Assembly (NCBI GenBank): GCA_001598975.1
Contig: BBXU01002241.1
Coordinates: forward strand, 1 to 31,491
Source: Parachlorella kessleri
Taxonomy: Eukaryota > Chlorophyta > Trebouxiophyceae > Chlorellales > Chlorellaceae
DNA: 31,491 nt
Direction: 5' to 3'
A program made the translations under genes and the position numbers. Below are positions 30,656 through 31,491 of this stretch, one piece after another. Position 1 is the stretch's first letter. Each line of letters starts with the position of its first letter. The notes beneath the pieces are model-generated. The model had not been told where the DNA came from. It worked only from the letters and a program-made list of their open reading frames with translations, and did no database searches.

Positions 30656-31491
30656 AGCCTGACCTGAAGTCTGCAGGCGAGTCCAAGGCCACCCGGTCCA
30701 CGGCCTGGAAGCCCTCCCCCGTCCACACCCACGCGCTGCCCTCCAGCATCACCCGAGCCACCTCCCCCTCCTGGCCCCCCAGCCGCTCGGGTGCAGCCAG
30801 CAGCCCGTACAGCTGGCTGGCCGCTCCACCAAGGGTGGCTTGGAGCTGAGGGTCAGCCACCTGCGGCGTGCTTGCAAGGCCAGCTGGCTGGTGCTGCATG
30901 CCAGCACTGATGTGCGGGATTGTCAGCACGGTGGCTCACTCACGGTCAGGCAGGGCGGGTCACTTAATGTAAAGATACAGACAAGCAGAAAGCCACAGCT
31001 CCGCAGACCTGGTCATGCACCGCCAGATCGGGTACCCTACGATGCAGGGCTGCCACCAGGGAATCCAAATGCCCAGTCCGCATCATGCAGTTAATGCATG
31101 CCCTGGGGCGCGGCCACCCCCTCAAACAATTTGTGGCGATAGGTAGAAACCACCATGACAGATCCATCCCCTCACCTCTGCCCCATGCTGCCTGCCAAGC
31201 TCCAGCAGCTGAGCTGCCAAGACGCTGACGGGCGGCGGGTCCAGCCATCCCAGCCGTGCTGCCAGGTGGTCGGGGCAGGCCCACCCCCCACCCCTCCACC
31301 GTCCTGCTTGCCCCCAGCAGCAGCCAGTATGCGCATGCTGGCTGACACGAGCCACATGCTGGCCTCCGGGCGGACCTGCAACAGTGTTGTAGGCAGTTCG
31401 TTGGCGCGGCATTGCACGGCCTGGCGCCAAGGTGACTTGCTTGGGCGTTGCCCACAGCACGCCACGGCAGTCACTCATAAGTGCGGTTCAC
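16458..31491 (-). CDS. Sacsin-like giant protein with C-terminal RING (partial)
   Basis: The C-terminal half of a sacsin-family protein; the N-terminus lies beyond 31491. Exons read from the right: 30664-30860, about 30042-30309, 29693-29893, 29431-29512, 28990-29145, 28413-28580, 27841-28112, 27395-27595, 26471-27176, 26088-26229, 25738-25816, 25391-25499, 24872-24992, 24318-24641, 24003-24135, 23599-23739, 22962-23395, 22559-22718, 22074-22322, 21665-21896, 20887-21377, 20320-20571, 19877-20110, 19512-19654, 19123-19299, 19012-19057, 18376-18792, 17748-18129, 17017-17507, 16734-16808, 16458-16580. All phases match, giving 2,401 aa. Another exon lies at about 31176-31375 but shows a frame conflict. 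Sacsin-repeat signatures include LGWLDPPPVSVLAAQLLELG, RPYLHTVPEDL, LHYDDAPWL, VDFFLDAVDYPAQSLL, RFADQFSVWRW and PLLHR-type segments. Sacsins are chaperone-like proteins with Hsp90-type ATPase modules. Land-plant homologues end in a RING, as here, while animal sacsin ends in J and HEPN domains. Least certain are the boundaries at 30042, 22322 and 23395. No TGTAA lies close past the stop. Confidence 0.85.
20572..20886 (-). other. GC-AG intron in sacsin-like gene
   Basis: On the minus strand the exon ends ...CTTCGCCAG and the intron begins GCAAGT, the canonical donor of GC-AG introns. The acceptor ATCATGCAG then opens the exon GTGGCCTTTGTG. The join is phase 0 and gives AEELRQ/VAFVPARLYVP, matching the sacsin pattern of a hydrophobic FVPA segment. 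No GT donor nearby gives a matching phase with a good consensus. Confidence 0.65.
27086..27108. repeat. TGC/GCA trinucleotide run in sacsin exon
   Basis: A near-perfect TGC run on the plus strand, which on the coding (minus) strand encodes a poly-Ser tract. It lies in the 706-nt exon 26471-27176, whose middle is Ser/Gly/Ala/Gln-rich. Confidence 0.85.
28413..29512 (-). other. Degenerate GHKL/Hsp90-like ATPase module of sacsin repeat
   Basis: Exons 29431-29512, 28990-29145 and 28413-28580 encode the start of a sacsin repeat. The stretch LSALFDVLEVADACGCTKVDF occupies the place of the family motif with pattern ELIQNADDAGAT. The Mg/ATP-binding Asn is Val here (codon 29114-29116) and the preceding Glu is Asp. 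The usual NDAVFTEEDW position reads ALEGVVLSAEEV, without the Asp. The glycine-rich lid is present as GYGAGLMGTYALTD. The fold is probably kept but ATP binding is doubtful. Confidence 0.65.
30591..30654. repeat. (CCAG)16 tetranucleotide microsatellite
   Basis: Sixteen perfect CCAG units. On the minus strand the repeat is (CTGG)n and starts about 9 nt inside the intron after the exon 30664-30860. It does not code, though it creates a Gln/Pro/Ala/Ser open frame on the plus strand. Confidence 0.95.
31176..31491 (-). other. Sacsin-like exon(s) with unresolved frame at window edge
   Basis: Going 5' to 3' on the minus strand, three sacsin-like pieces appear in two frames: CRGVLWATPKQ near 31460-31430, VRPEASMWLVSASMRIL from 31375 downward in another frame, and DHLAARLGWLDPPPVSVL in the first frame, ending at donor 31176. 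From the acceptor at 31375 to 31176 is 200 nt, one short of a multiple of three. Either a base is missing in the G-run around 31275-31300, or a 53-nt GC-AG intron is removed, or the exon is genuinely frameshifted. Confidence 0.5.

Noticed and set aside
30594..30662. Gln-Pro-Ala-Ser repeat protein on the plus strand
   Set aside because: It is only a translation of the (CCAG)16 microsatellite inside an intron of the opposite strand.

Overview
This window looks like nuclear DNA of a green alga, most likely a chlorophycean. The genes are densely split by GT-AG introns of about 80-400 nt with donors such as GTGAG, GTGCG and GTGGG. Coding regions are GC-rich, proteins carry Ala/Gln/Ser/Pro low-complexity linkers, and TGTAA polyadenylation signals follow several stops. 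No bacterial-style operon, rRNA, tRNA, CRISPR array or recognisable transposon was seen. I rebuilt six genes by reading exons in frame and checking that every splice phase closes.

Layout: (1) 556-1690 minus, a 160-aa protein with a mitochondrial-type N-terminus and no recognised family. (2) 3391-7429 plus, 11 exons, 725 aa: FHA domain, SUMO-interaction-like motif, RING finger and PARP-type zinc finger, which makes it a CHFR-like E3 ubiquitin ligase with an unusual domain set. (3) 9342 to about 11548 minus, a PP2C protein phosphatase whose 5' end is unresolved. (4) 12316-14147 plus, a 428-aa F-box-like/leucine-rich-repeat protein. (5) 15348-16202 plus, a hydrophobic protein of unknown function. 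(6) 16458 to beyond the right edge, minus, the C-terminal half of a giant sacsin-like protein ending in a RING finger, as in land-plant sacsin homologues. About 31 exons give 2,401 consecutive residues in consistent phase, and the gene runs off the window.

Genes 1/2 and 3/4 are divergent pairs sharing upstream regions of 1.7 and 0.8 kb. Genes 2/3 and 5/6 are convergent. Between genes 2 and 3 lies a degenerate tandem repeat of about 75 bp with related copies elsewhere in the window.

Three of the six genes (FHA-RING, F-box-like/LRR, sacsin-RING) would act in ubiquitin-linked protein quality control or signalling. There is no evidence that they are co-regulated, since eukaryotic neighbours often share nothing.

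Most unusual are the FHA/SIM/RING/PARP-finger protein, a sacsin ATPase-like module that has lost its key Asn, a GC-AG intron in the sacsin gene, and a perfect 15-bp inverted repeat inside the FHA-RING coding sequence. I found no wholly new multi-gene system.
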